Below are positions 8,090 through 15,736 of a DNA stretch of 42,403 nt, in pieces (positions within the stretch are counted from its first letter, which is position 1; every line of letters starts with the position of its first letter). Source of the stretch: SIG440 sp045645485 (lineage in GTDB: Bacteria > Bacillota > Clostridia > Monoglobales > Monoglobaceae); assembly GCA_045645485.1 (NCBI GenBank), contig JAZRIX010000021.1, forward strand, positions 1 through 42,403, written 5' to 3'. Both the position numbers and the translations under genes were made by a program. The notes under the pieces were generated by a model. It made no database searches, was not told the DNA's origin, and saw only the letters and a list, made by a program, of their open reading frames with translations.

Positions 8090-9025
8090 TTATACAAGAA
8101 TTTTTTCCGTAAAGTTCAAAAAATTCTCTGATGCAAGCTTTTTTATCTGTAAATCTGTATAACCAATCATACTCATTCTGTCAAAAAGCTTATATAAATC
8201 TCTCACATCGCAAATTCCCTCAGGCAAGCAGTCGATACCGTCAAAATCACAGCCTAGACCTATATTATTTTCTCCGCCCAGTGAAAGTATATACTCAATA
8301 TGTCTTATTATATCGTCAATGCAGGCTTTATTTTGTGAAAGAAACGGCGGATAAAGATTTATACCGATACATCCTCCCTTTTTTATTATTGCTTCAATCT
8401 GGCTGTCTTTCAAATTTCTTGGGTGAGGACAAAGCTTATACGCATTTGAATGACTTGCAATAAAGGGTGCCTTTGAGTACTCTGCAACATCCCAAAAACC
8501 TTTTTCCGAGATATGCGACACATCAATTATCATTCCGAGTCTGTTCATTTCTGCAACAGCAGCTTTTCCGAATTCTGACAGACCTTTTCCGCCTTTTTCG
8601 CTTATGCCGTCACAAATCTCATTTGCATAATTCCATGTAATGGTCATACACCTTACGCCCTTTTTATAAAAATGACAAAGGTTTTCAATACTGCCTTCAA
8701 GTGCCTCTCCGCCTTCTATGCTCAAAATTGAGGCAACCTTTCCTTCAGCAAGGCTTTTTCTGATATCATTCACACAGAGACAATGCTGAGCATATGAATT
8801 GTGTATTTTCATCTCGGATAAAAATACATTTACCATTTGATTACATCTTTGGAAGGGCGGCAGGCTGTCTTCTTTTTTATTTATATAAGCCGCAAAAAAC
8901 TGTACACGTCCCTCACGATTTTCATTCAGTCTTTTAATGTCTGTATGAAACGGGTTTTCAAAAAGACTTCCATCAATATCGGTTATCTTTTGCAGGGTAT
9001 CACAATGAGCATCAAAAATAACCAA
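8090..9025 (-). CDS. Membrane-dipeptidase-like peptidase, family M19
   Basis: A 311-aa protein of the renal dipeptidase family. The binuclear zinc ligands are visible: DAHCDTL at residues 5-11, Glu in SIEGGEAL, His in IDVSHISEKGFW, and SHSNAYKLCPHPRNLKD, with GLGCDFDG near the C-terminus. These enzymes hydrolyse dipeptides, including D-amino-acid-containing ones. There is no signal peptide, so it is cytoplasmic. The start is a TTG preceded five bases by GGAGGTG, giving the conserved VIFDAHCDTL N-terminus. It lies two bases after yraN and belongs to the same minus-strand run. Confidence 0.9.
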   Translation of the reverse strand: MVIFDAHCDTLQKITDIDGSLFENPFHTDIKRLNENREGRVQFFAAYINKKEDSLPPFQRCNQMVNVFLSEMKIHNSYAQHCLCVNDIRKSLAEGKVASILSIEGGEALEGSIENLCHFYKKGVRCMTITWNYANEICDGISEKGGKGLSEFGKAAVAEMNRLGMIIDVSHISEKGFWDVAEYSKAPFIASHSNAYKLCPHPRNLKDSQIEAIIKKGGCIGINLYPPFLSQNKACIDDIIRHIEYILSLGGENNIGLGCDFDGIDCLPEGICDVRDLYKLFDRMSMIGYTDLQIKKLASENFLNFTEKILV

Positions 9026-9027
9026 CC

Positions 9028-9411
9028 TTACACCTCCGAAAATACCTGTTCAAGATGATTCACATTCTCTACCGCAAAGGTGTCTCCGGTAAAAACACCG
9101 AACACTTCAATAATATCAAATCTGATATTCAGCTCAGTAGGATTTAACACAAGATACCATTTGGCAGTATTGACAAAGTTACGTTTTTTATAATATGTTA
9201 CAGCCTGAGCCGGTGTTCCGAATTCTTGAGAGCTTCTTGTTTTCACTTCAACAAAAACAATATCCTCACCTTTTTGTGCTATAATGTCAATCTCACCGTA
9301 CTGTGAAGAGAAATTACGCTCAATAATCTTATATTTCTTCTTTTTCAGGTATTCTGCAGCTATTATCTCTCCGCAGTTACCGGCAATTTTGTTCCACTTT
9401 CCTCTGCTCAT
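9028..9411 (-). CDS. yraN: YraN family (UPF0102) nuclease-like protein
   Basis: A 127-aa protein with the YraN signature: GNCGEIIAAEYLKKKKYKIIERNF, then GEIDIIAQ and VFVEVKTRSS. These form a PD-(D/E)xK-type nuclease core (Glu, Asp, ExK). The cellular substrate is not established; relatives resemble Holliday-junction or restriction-type endonucleases. Its start codon overlaps the rnhB stop codon (ATGA), indicating translational coupling. The rnhB-yraN pair is conserved in many Firmicutes. Confidence 0.92.
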   Translation of the reverse strand: MSRGKWNKIAGNCGEIIAAEYLKKKKYKIIERNFSSQYGEIDIIAQKGEDIVFVEVKTRSSQEFGTPAQAVTYYKKRNFVNTAKWYLVLNPTELNIRFDIIEVFGVFTGDTFAVENVNHLEQVFSEV

Positions 9412-10007
9412 TTTCCAAGCACCTTTGCCGTCATAAAGGTTTTTCTGTGAACAGGCAAAACTCCGTATTTTTGTATAGCTTCACAATGTGCCTTTGTTCC
9501 GTAACCTTTATGCTTTGCAAAATCATATTCAGGATATTGAGCATCAAGCTCTATCATAAGTCTGTCTCGGCTTACCTTGGCAAGAATTGATGCAGCTGCA
9601 ATAGTCTGTGATTTTGCATCACCCTTCACTATGTAACGAAAAGGAGTATCAAACGGAATATTGTCATTTCCGTCCACAATAACAAAATCTGCTTTTTTCT
9701 CAAGGTTTTTTACTGCATTATGCATTGCAAGTGATGTTGCCTGACGAATGTTTATTTCATCAATTACATCAGGCGAAACAAACTCTATTGAATAAGCAAC
9801 AGCTTTTTCAATTATCTCATCGAAAAGCTTTTCACGCTTCTTTTCTGTAAGCTTTTTTGAATCATTCACCCCTTCAATAACCAAATCCTGAGGTAAAATA
9901 ACTGCCGCCGCACAAACAGGTCCCGCAAGAGGTCCTCTGCCAGCCTCGTCAACTCCTGCAACAAGCTGATAACCCTGACCGTATAATTCATTTTCAATCT
10001 CCAGCAT
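9408..10007 (-). CDS. rnhB: Ribonuclease HII
   Basis: A 199-aa RNase HII. The active-site motif DEAGRGPLAGPV lies at residues 20-31, the second acidic cluster at about 111-114 (VDGND), and a further catalytic Asp in the ASILAKVSRD region. The C-terminal HKGYGTKAH signature is present. It removes ribonucleotides misincorporated in DNA and RNA of RNA-DNA hybrids. It overlaps yraN by four bases and lies 69 bases after rbgA, an order (rplS-lepB-rbgA-rnhB-yraN) conserved in Firmicutes. Confidence 0.95.
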   Translation of the reverse strand: MLEIENELYGQGYQLVAGVDEAGRGPLAGPVCAAAVILPQDLVIEGVNDSKKLTEKKREKLFDEIIEKAVAYSIEFVSPDVIDEINIRQATSLAMHNAVKNLEKKADFVIVDGNDNIPFDTPFRYIVKGDAKSQTIAAASILAKVSRDRLMIELDAQYPEYDFAKHKGYGTKAHCEAIQKYGVLPVHRKTFMTAKVLGK

Positions 10008-10044
10008 AAGCTTTCCTCACTTTCTTTTTACATATACAAACCGA

Positions 10045-10069
10045 GCAGATATATGAATCATATATCTGC
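10045..10069. terminator. Perfect hairpin between rbgA and rnhB
   Basis: An 11-bp perfect stem (GCAGATATATG and complement) with a 3-base AAT loop lies eight bases after the rbgA stop. No T-run follows on the minus strand, so it may be an attenuator, mRNA-stability hairpin or weak terminator within the operon. Confidence 0.5.
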
Positions 10070-10076
10070 CCGTGAT

Positions 10077-10925
10077 TTAAGGTAACTCCAATGTAATTTT
10101 TCCGATTTTGGCCGCTCTGAATTCATCAAGTATAAGATTTGACGTACGAATTGTATCAACTCTTCCGCCCGATACAATACAACCACGCTTTTTTCCTATA
10201 TACTCCAAAAGCTCAAAATCGTCAAGAATTTCTGTCTCCTCATCAAGCTTAAAACGTTCCGCAAGCATTTCAGGATAATTATTACGCAAAAATCCTACAA
10301 GATAAAATGCAAGCTCTTCAACATCCATAATTTCATCCTTTATGCCACCCGTAAAAGCTATCCGACGACCAACCTCAGGGTCTTCAAATTTCGGCCATAA
10401 AATTCCGGGGGTATCAAGTAATTCATACTTTCCGTCAGTTCTTATCCACTGCTTTGCAGTGGTAATACCAGGTCTGTCTCCGGTTTTTGCCGCCGCTCTG
10501 CCCGAAAGACGGTTTATAAAAGAGGATTTTCCAACATTGGGAATTCCCACTATAAGCATTTTCACAGCCCGTCTCTGAAGTCCTTTTTCTTTTTCCTTCT
10601 GAAACTTTTCCGAAAGAACACGTTCCACAGCACCGTCAAAATTTTTGAGACCCTTTCCCGACAGACTGTCTGCAGTAATTGTGCATACACCTTTTTTTTC
10701 AAAATAGCTCAGCCATTTTATATTTGCAACAGGGTCAGCAATGTCACTTTTGTTCAGAACCAGCACTCTCGGTTTTTTTCCTACAATTCTGTCAATTTCG
10801 GGATTCCGCGACGAAAGAGGCAATCTTGCATCAACAAGCTCAATTACCACATCAACCAGCTTCAGATTTTCAGAAATCAGTTTTCTGGTTTTCGCCATAT
10901 GCCCCGGAAACCATTGTATCTCCAT
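10077..10925 (-). CDS. rbgA: Ribosome biogenesis GTPase RbgA (YlqF)
   Basis: A 282-aa circularly permuted GTPase. The N-terminus IQWFPGHMAKTRK is diagnostic of YlqF/RbgA. The motif order is G4 (NKSD, about residue 58), then G1 (GIPNVGKSSF, about 127-136), G2 and G3 (DTPG), followed by the C-terminal ANTAR-like helical domain. RbgA promotes late assembly of the 50S subunit in the cytoplasm. The gene follows lepB by 16 bases. Confidence is high from the permuted motifs and context. Confidence 0.95.
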   Translation of the reverse strand: MEIQWFPGHMAKTRKLISENLKLVDVVIELVDARLPLSSRNPEIDRIVGKKPRVLVLNKSDIADPVANIKWLSYFEKKGVCTITADSLSGKGLKNFDGAVERVLSEKFQKEKEKGLQRRAVKMLIVGIPNVGKSSFINRLSGRAAAKTGDRPGITTAKQWIRTDGKYELLDTPGILWPKFEDPEVGRRIAFTGGIKDEIMDVEELAFYLVGFLRNNYPEMLAERFKLDEETEILDDFELLEYIGKKRGCIVSGGRVDTIRTSNLILDEFRAAKIGKITLELP

Positions 10926-10941
10926 ACTCTACCTCTTTTTG

Positions 10942-11631
10942 TTAATCTTCAAAATCATAATCCTGACATCCCATTTTGTTGAGAGGCCAGAAGCGGAAAA
11001 CAGCATGACCTACGATATCATCTTCTTTGAAGGGACCTTCAAAACGGCTGTCACGGCTGTTGTTACGATTATCACCCATAACAAAAACCTCATCCTCGCC
11101 AAGAACAATAGGATTGTCTTTGCTGTATTTCCCACTATTCATAAGTTCAGTAATATATGAACCCGCCAAAGCAGTTTTTTCAGCAATATAGGGTTCATCA
11201 ATGAGCTCGTCATTAACAAACACGTTGCCCGTACCAAAATCAATATAGATTGAATCTCCTTCTGTTGCAATAACACGTTTAATCCAGAATTGTTCCACTG
11301 CATCATCCGATTCAACTATTACAACATCGCCCTTCTGAGGGGTATAAAAGAGCTTGTTCACATACATACGGTCTGCATTCTGAAGAGTAGGCTCCATAGA
11401 AGGGCCCTGAACCTTTGCCAGCGTAAGAACAAACGTTTTAAGAAGATATGCAATCACAAATGCAGCAGCAATAGCTTTCACCCAATCCCAAAGCTCCTTT
11501 TTCCAATCCATTTTCGAAGATTTTTTTTCAACAGATTCTTCAGCATTCTCATTTTCAACGACTGATGTTTCCTCAGCATTTTCTGTTTGTGATTCTCTGT
11601 TTTCAAACTCATTATTCATTTCATTGTTCAT
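10942..11631 (-). CDS. lepB: Signal peptidase I
   Basis: A 229-aa type I signal peptidase. A long acidic N-terminal extension (about residues 1-45, rich in Glu and Asn) precedes one membrane segment (about 50-70). The catalytic Ser78 lies in GPSMEPTL and the general-base Lys118 in WIKRVIATEGD. The box GDNRNNSRDSRFEG is near residue 190. It cleaves signal peptides on the outer face of the membrane. The acidic N-terminal tail is longer than usual and of unknown use. It is preceded by AAGGTG and lies between rplS and rbgA. Confidence 0.95.
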   Translation of the reverse strand: MNNEMNNEFENRESQTENAEETSVVENENAEESVEKKSSKMDWKKELWDWVKAIAAAFVIAYLLKTFVLTLAKVQGPSMEPTLQNADRMYVNKLFYTPQKGDVVIVESDDAVEQFWIKRVIATEGDSIYIDFGTGNVFVNDELIDEPYIAEKTALAGSYITELMNSGKYSKDNPIVLGEDEVFVMGDNRNNSRDSRFEGPFKEDDIVGHAVFRFWPLNKMGCQDYDFED

Positions 11632-11675
11632 AAAAATACACCTTCAAATATAAATTTTATAACAAATAGCGAAAT

Positions 11676-11700
11676 GGCAGGTATTTTGAAAATACCCGCC
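11676..11700 (-). terminator. Hairpin after rplS
   Basis: Minus strand: GGCGGGTATTTT, one-base loop, AAAATACCTGCC. A 12-bp stem with one mismatch begins 11 bases past the rplS stop. The T-run is weak (ATTTCG), so partial read-through into lepB is likely. Confidence 0.6.
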
Positions 11701-11710
11701 ACATAGGATG

Positions 11711-12052
11711 TTAAATCTTTTCTTTAACTTTTGCAGCCTTACCAACTCTATCACGGAGATAGTAGAGCTTAGCACGTCTAACTTTACCGCGTCTTGAAAC
11801 TTCGATACGGTCAATGTTAGGTGAGTTAACGGGGAAGGTTCTTTCAACACCAACGCCGTAAGAAAGTCTTCTTACAGTGAATGTTTCACGGATTCCGCCG
11901 TGGTTCTTCTTGATGATTGTTCCTTCGAACATCTGAATTCTTTCTCTGTTTCCTTCTTTTACCTTAACATATACGCGAACTGTATCACCGATGTTAAGCT
12001 GGGGAAGATCTGTTCTGATCTGTTCCTGTGTGATCTGGTCTAAAATGTTCAT
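11711..12052 (-). CDS. rplS: 50S ribosomal protein L19
   Basis: A 113-aa L19 with the expected start MNILDQITQEQ and the motifs GDTVRVYVKVKEGNRERIQ, FEGTIIKKNHGGI and the C-terminal RRGKVRRAKLYYLRDR. L19 sits at the 30S-50S interface. The frame is open for 39 more codons upstream, but the family N-terminus and an AGAAAGGATG ribosome-binding site select the ATG at 12052-12050. It is headed by a strong promoter and an 80-base leader. Confidence 0.97.
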   Translation of the reverse strand: MNILDQITQEQIRTDLPQLNIGDTVRVYVKVKEGNRERIQMFEGTIIKKNHGGIRETFTVRRLSYGVGVERTFPVNSPNIDRIEVSRRGKVRRAKLYYLRDRVGKAAKVKEKI

Positions 12053-12134
12053 ATTTTTACATCCTTTCTTTTTCAGATATTCATGCCATACAGCCTCCAG
12101 ATAAGCTATAAGCAGAGGACTACCCATAATTAAC
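12053..12134 (-). ncRNA. rplS 5' leader, possible L19 leader element
   Basis: The expected transcript start is about 80 bases upstream of rplS. The leader has a small hairpin pairing CCTC with GAGG around a GCTTATAGCTTATCTG loop (about 12089-12118). Firmicutes rplS genes often carry an autoregulatory L19 leader here. The match is by position and a simple hairpin only. Confidence 0.35.
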
Positions 12135-12140
12135 TCAATG

Positions 12141-12169
12141 AGTATACCACACTTCTTTAAAAATTGCAA
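12141..12169 (-). promoter_or_regulatory. Sigma-A promoter of the rplS operon
   Basis: Minus strand: TTGCAA (12169-12164), a 17-base spacer and TATACT (12146-12141). Near-consensus boxes and ideal spacing upstream of rplS. Confidence 0.8.
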
Positions 12170-12239
12170 GTGTTTTTTTGAAATTTTTCCAAAATTTTAA
12201 AAAGCAATATCAAATCACAAAAAGATATTCCCTTGCTAA

Positions 12240-13163
12240 TCAAAACAACATTGCAATGCCAATCATAACCGGCATTGTAATAATAGACAGAATCATACTT
12301 ACAGAAACATAAGATGCTGCCAAAGAGGTTGTCTGGGGATTAAACTTTTCCGCAAACATTGAAGTCATTGTTGCACTTGGAGCTGCAACAGATATCACCA
12401 TTGCAACAAGAACATCTCCTGTTATACCGCACAAAAGAAGACCCGCAATCATAAGGGCAGGCAGTAAAATATGTTTCATAAATAACGACATGCAGACGCT
12501 GAAACCCTTCAGCTTAAACTTTGAATCTGCCAGTTGAAAACCCAGAATCAGCATAGGAAGTGGGGTATTTAATGATGCTATATACTTTATGGGTTCACGG
12601 ATAACAGGTGCAACAGGAATGGAGAAAAGAAAAATCGCCACACCGATGGCTGTTCCGATTACACCGGGGTTTACAAAAATATTTTTAAGAGAAATACCTT
12701 TTCCGTTTCCACTCATCAAAACCTTTCCATATGTCCATACAGTAATGGTAAAAACAGATGTATACGCCGCACCGAAAAACAATCCGATTGGTCCGAGTAT
12801 AGCTTCAAGCAAAGGAAATGCCATGAATCCTGCATTTGAAAATATCGCACCAAACTGCAAAAGCCGTTCACGCTTTTTATCTTTGTCTTTAATAATCATC
12901 TGTGCAATAACACCGTAAATCACAAAAGAAATAACTGCCGACGCCAGAGAGATCCCCAGTAGCCTCAGCATATCAGGATCAAATTCACGGCAATAAGAGT
13001 TTACTGTTGTAAACGGAACAACTATGTACAATACAAAATTTGTTATTTCCTTTATTGTTGTTTTTGAGAAAATTTTAAGTTTGTTGGCAAAAAAGCCAAT
13101 AAAAACAAGAATAAACAGTATTATAACCTGAGTTCCTACTGTAAAAATATTATTTATAAGCAT
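12240..13163 (-). CDS. AEC-family (auxin efflux carrier-like) transporter
   Basis: A 307-aa protein with about ten hydrophobic segments in the two-repeat layout of the AEC/PIN-like family: the N-terminal half has NKLKIFSKTTIKEITNFVLYIVVPF and the second half PMLILGFQLA and APSATMTSMFAEKF, the latter typical of bacterial AEC carriers. Family members export or import small carboxylates such as malate or malonate. The substrate here is unknown. It is separated from mgsA by a terminator, so it is probably transcribed on its own. Confidence 0.88.
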   Translation of the reverse strand: MLINNIFTVGTQVIILFILVFIGFFANKLKIFSKTTIKEITNFVLYIVVPFTTVNSYCREFDPDMLRLLGISLASAVISFVIYGVIAQMIIKDKDKKRERLLQFGAIFSNAGFMAFPLLEAILGPIGLFFGAAYTSVFTITVWTYGKVLMSGNGKGISLKNIFVNPGVIGTAIGVAIFLFSIPVAPVIREPIKYIASLNTPLPMLILGFQLADSKFKLKGFSVCMSLFMKHILLPALMIAGLLLCGITGDVLVAMVISVAAPSATMTSMFAEKFNPQTTSLAASYVSVSMILSIITMPVMIGIAMLF

Positions 13164-13199
13164 AATTTAAGTCATTCACCGCCTGTCATAAAGATAAAT

Positions 13200-13241
13200 A
13201 AGCCACATACCTGTATAAAAATACATAGGAATCTGTGGCTT
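13200..13241 (-). terminator. Terminator after mgsA
   Basis: An 8-bp outer stem (AAGCCACA/TGTGGCTT) with an inner stem-forming loop lies 12 bases after the mgsA stop and is followed on the minus strand by ATTTATCTTT. Confidence 0.65.
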
Positions 13242-13253
13242 AAAATATTTTAT

Positions 13254-13664
13254 TTATCTGGAATTCTTGGGATTCACAATATCACGCCAAGCGAGGTCTC
13301 CGCGTTCAAGACCGCGTATCATAACCTCAGCCGTAGCACTGTTTGTAGCAAGCGGTATATTGTGAACATCACACAGTCTGAAAAGAGCCGAAACATCAGG
13401 CTCGTGTGGCTGTGCTGTAAGGGGATCTCGGAAAAACAGTACAAGGTCAATTTCATTATAAGCAATTCTTGCTCCAATCTGCTGGTCTCCACCTTGTGGT
13501 CCGGACAAAAACAGACTGACATTCAACCCTGTTGCTTCAGCAACAAGACTTCCTGTGGTTCCGGTAGCACAAAGATTGTGCTGTGCAAGAATTCCTTTGT
13601 ACGCAATACAAAAATCTACCATCAGTTCTTTCTTCTTGTCATGTGCAATTAAAGCTATATTCAC
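13254..13664 (-). CDS. mgsA: Methylglyoxal synthase
   Basis: About 136 residues matching MgsA: NIALIAHDKKK at the start, CATGTTGSLV, SGPQGGDQQIGA (phosphate-binding and catalytic region), LFFRDPLTAQPHEPD and the C-terminal Asn/Ser-rich strand. It converts dihydroxyacetone phosphate to methylglyoxal and phosphate, a bypass of lower glycolysis. A GTG at 13664 preceded by GGGAGGAAG gives the family N-terminus; a longer frame to 13697 is less likely. It ends the mre-min gene run, 26 bases or more after minE, which is a known neighbour arrangement in Clostridia. Confidence 0.93.
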   Translation of the reverse strand: MNIALIAHDKKKELMVDFCIAYKGILAQHNLCATGTTGSLVAEATGLNVSLFLSGPQGGDQQIGARIAYNEIDLVLFFRDPLTAQPHEPDVSALFRLCDVHNIPLATNSATAEVMIRGLERGDLAWRDIVNPKNSR

Positions 13665-13723
13665 TTCTCTTCCTCCCACTTTCTTTAGTAACAACAATTG
13701 CAGTCAAAATGTGTTGCAGAAAA

Positions 13724-13999
13724 CTATTTATGTTTTATGCTTTTTATAGGAATATTTGCCGTTATAGCAGGAACGGTTGATTTTCCGTCTTCACTCTGAG
13801 CTGTTGTAATATTGATATCAAGCTCGCCATCGCTCACATCTACATACTTTGCGATAACTTGCATTATTTCATCTTTTATTTTTTCAAGGAACTCAGGCGA
13901 CACATTTGCTCTGTCATGAACCAGAACAAGCTTGAGTCTGTCCTTTGCCGTGTCCTTGGAGCGGCTTTTTCTGCCAAAAATTTTAGACAAATCCAGCAT
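13724..13999 (-). CDS. minE: Cell division topological specificity factor MinE
   Basis: A 91-aa MinE. The N-terminal membrane/MinD-binding helix region (LDLSKIFGRK...DTAKDRLKLVLVHDRANVSPEFLEKIKDEI) is followed by the dimerisation domain. It drives MinD off the membrane so MinCD oscillates and places the septum at midcell. The presence of MinE, and not only DivIVA/MinJ, is common in Clostridia. It lies 50 bases after minD. Confidence 0.95.
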   Translation of the reverse strand: MLDLSKIFGRKSRSKDTAKDRLKLVLVHDRANVSPEFLEKIKDEIMQVIAKYVDVSDGELDINITTAQSEDGKSTVPAITANIPIKSIKHK

Positions 14000-14049
14000 A
14001 TATAATATTCTCCTTATCTCTTTTTTCGATTATACAAAACACCAATATC

Positions 14050-14841
14050 CTATTTCTTTCCAAAAATCTTTTTAAAGAAACCAAAGAAAGATTTTTCATC
14101 AAGGTCCATAAGAGGAACATTGTTGCCATTCAGTCTTTCAGTGATGTTTCTGTAACCCTGACCTGCAAGAGATTTGGGATTAACTACTGCGGGTTCACCT
14201 TTGTTTGTGGAAACAATAATTTCCTGATCATCAGGAACAATACCAATAAGATCAATATTGAGGACTTCAATAACATCATCAACGCTGAGCATATCTCCGC
14301 GTTTTACCATGTCAGGTCTGATTCTGTTAATAAGTGCATAATGCTCATCAATACCGTTTGCTTCAAGAAGACCGACAATTCTGTCAGCGTCACGAACAGC
14401 TGATACCTCAGGGGTTGTAACAATCAAGGCCTTGTCAGCACCTGCAATTGCATTTTTGAATCCCTGTTCAATACCCGCAGGACAGTCAATGAGAATAAAG
14501 TCATACTCTTCTCTCAGCTTGTCGCAAAGCTCCTTCATCTGTTCAACTGTGACAGCATCCTTGTCCTTTGTCTGTGCTGCAGGAATAAGATACAAACCGT
14601 CATATCTCTTGTCCTTTATTGCTGCTTTTTTGTGTTCACAAACACCTGTCACAACATCAACAAGGTCAAAAACAATTCTGTTTTCGAGACCAAGAACAAC
14701 ATCAAGGTTTCTCAGACCAATATCCGTATCAATCAGAACAACCTTTTTGCCGAGCTTTGAAAGACCAACACCGATATTCGCTGTTGTAGTTGTCTTTCCG
14801 ACACCACCTTTTCCGGAAGTTATAACTATTACTTCTGCCAT
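14050..14841 (-). CDS. minD: Septum site-determining ATPase MinD
   Basis: About 263 residues of a ParA/MinD ATPase. The deviant Walker A motif GKGGVGKTTT lies near residue 9-18, Walker B in DFILIDCPAGIEQGF, and the C-terminal amphipathic membrane-targeting helix in the last residues (FFGFFKKIFGKK). It recruits MinC to the polar membrane. The conserved N-terminus MAEVIVITSGKGG sets the start at 14841; in-frame ATG at 14853 and GTG at 14868 have a better-spaced GGCGGAAAGG and cannot be excluded. A consensus promoter at 15002-15030 allows minDE to be transcribed apart from minC. Confidence 0.95.
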   Translation of the reverse strand: MAEVIVITSGKGGVGKTTTTANIGVGLSKLGKKVVLIDTDIGLRNLDVVLGLENRIVFDLVDVVTGVCEHKKAAIKDKRYDGLYLIPAAQTKDKDAVTVEQMKELCDKLREEYDFILIDCPAGIEQGFKNAIAGADKALIVTTPEVSAVRDADRIVGLLEANGIDEHYALINRIRPDMVKRGDMLSVDDVIEVLNIDLIGIVPDDQEIIVSTNKGEPAVVNPKSLAGQGYRNITERLNGNNVPLMDLDEKSFFGFFKKIFGKK

Positions 14842-15001
14842 ATAAATTTCCATAGCCTTTCCGCCCACATACTGTTGAAAACATCTCCGTCAAACTTATT
14901 TGTGGGCAAAATAAATCACAAAACAAAGATATTACACAAAAGTTTTGAAGTAATTTAAACCTAAAAACTTTTAATTATACATTTTTTAAATTCACCATAT
15001 A

Positions 15002-15030
15002 ATTTTATCACAAATCTGTCCCAATGTCAA
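15002..15030 (-). promoter_or_regulatory. Internal sigma-A promoter for minD-minE
   Basis: Minus strand: TTGACA (15030-15025), a 17-base spacer and TAAAAT (15007-15002). A nearly perfect promoter immediately after the minC stop, with a leader of about 150 bases (AT-rich, no clear structure seen) before minD. Confidence 0.75.
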
Positions 15031-15034
15031 AATA

Positions 15035-15721
15035 TTATTTGCGTTTTTGCAAAAAATCTTCAATAAAAATCAAATCGTCTTTTATATAGGCGATTTCAGG
15101 AACCTTTCCGTGACTTTCATCCTCGTCTGGAGAACGTGTTATCAAATCCGCAATACGAAGCTGAATGGGCGAGAGATTCATAGCAACAACTATAGCATCA
15201 CGGTTTCCCTTTGAACCTGCATGAACCCGCCCCTTCACGGTTCCCATAACTACAATATTGCCTTCAGCAACAAGCTCGGCTCCGGGGTTCACGTCACCCA
15301 CAATAACTATATTGCCCTCTGATTCAAGAAGCTGACCTGAACGAACGGTTTTGGTATAAAACTTTGTCTTTTCATCATCAATTTCAATTTTGAAAGCTGT
15401 TGAAACAATTTGTTCAGGCGTAAGATTTTTTTTCATTTTTTCTTCCGTTGTTGCTTCAAGTGGCTGTGGATTTTCCCACAAAACTGTTTTACAGTCAAGA
15501 GTTTCAGAAACAGCTTCTGCCAACTCGGCAAGCTGCTCTTTGTCAAGGTCTACACCCTTAAAGCCTATACGCAAGGTAAGGCCCTGAAAAAAGTTTTCCG
15601 ATTTTTTGAATTTTGAAGTAACAATCTTTTTTATCTCAGTAAAGGAAATAGATTTGTTTATATAAACAACCATCCCCTCCTTGTAAAGCTTGAAAACAAT
15701 GGGGTCTGTAGTTTTTGCCAT
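15035..15721 (-). CDS. minC: Septum site-determining protein MinC
   Basis: A 228-aa MinC. The N-terminal FtsZ-inhibiting domain (about 1-105) is followed by the right-handed beta-helix domain with the family signature GDVNPGAELVAEGNIVVMG...GRVHAGSKGNRDAIVVAMNLSP near residues 140-190. It blocks FtsZ ring assembly at the poles when bound to MinD. It lies 15 bases after mrdA at the end of the mre cluster. Confidence 0.92.
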   Translation of the reverse strand: MAKTTDPIVFKLYKEGMVVYINKSISFTEIKKIVTSKFKKSENFFQGLTLRIGFKGVDLDKEQLAELAEAVSETLDCKTVLWENPQPLEATTEEKMKKNLTPEQIVSTAFKIEIDDEKTKFYTKTVRSGQLLESEGNIVIVGDVNPGAELVAEGNIVVMGTVKGRVHAGSKGNRDAIVVAMNLSPIQLRIADLITRSPDEDESHGKVPEIAYIKDDLIFIEDFLQKRK

Positions 15722-15736
15722 AATATTGCCTCTTTC

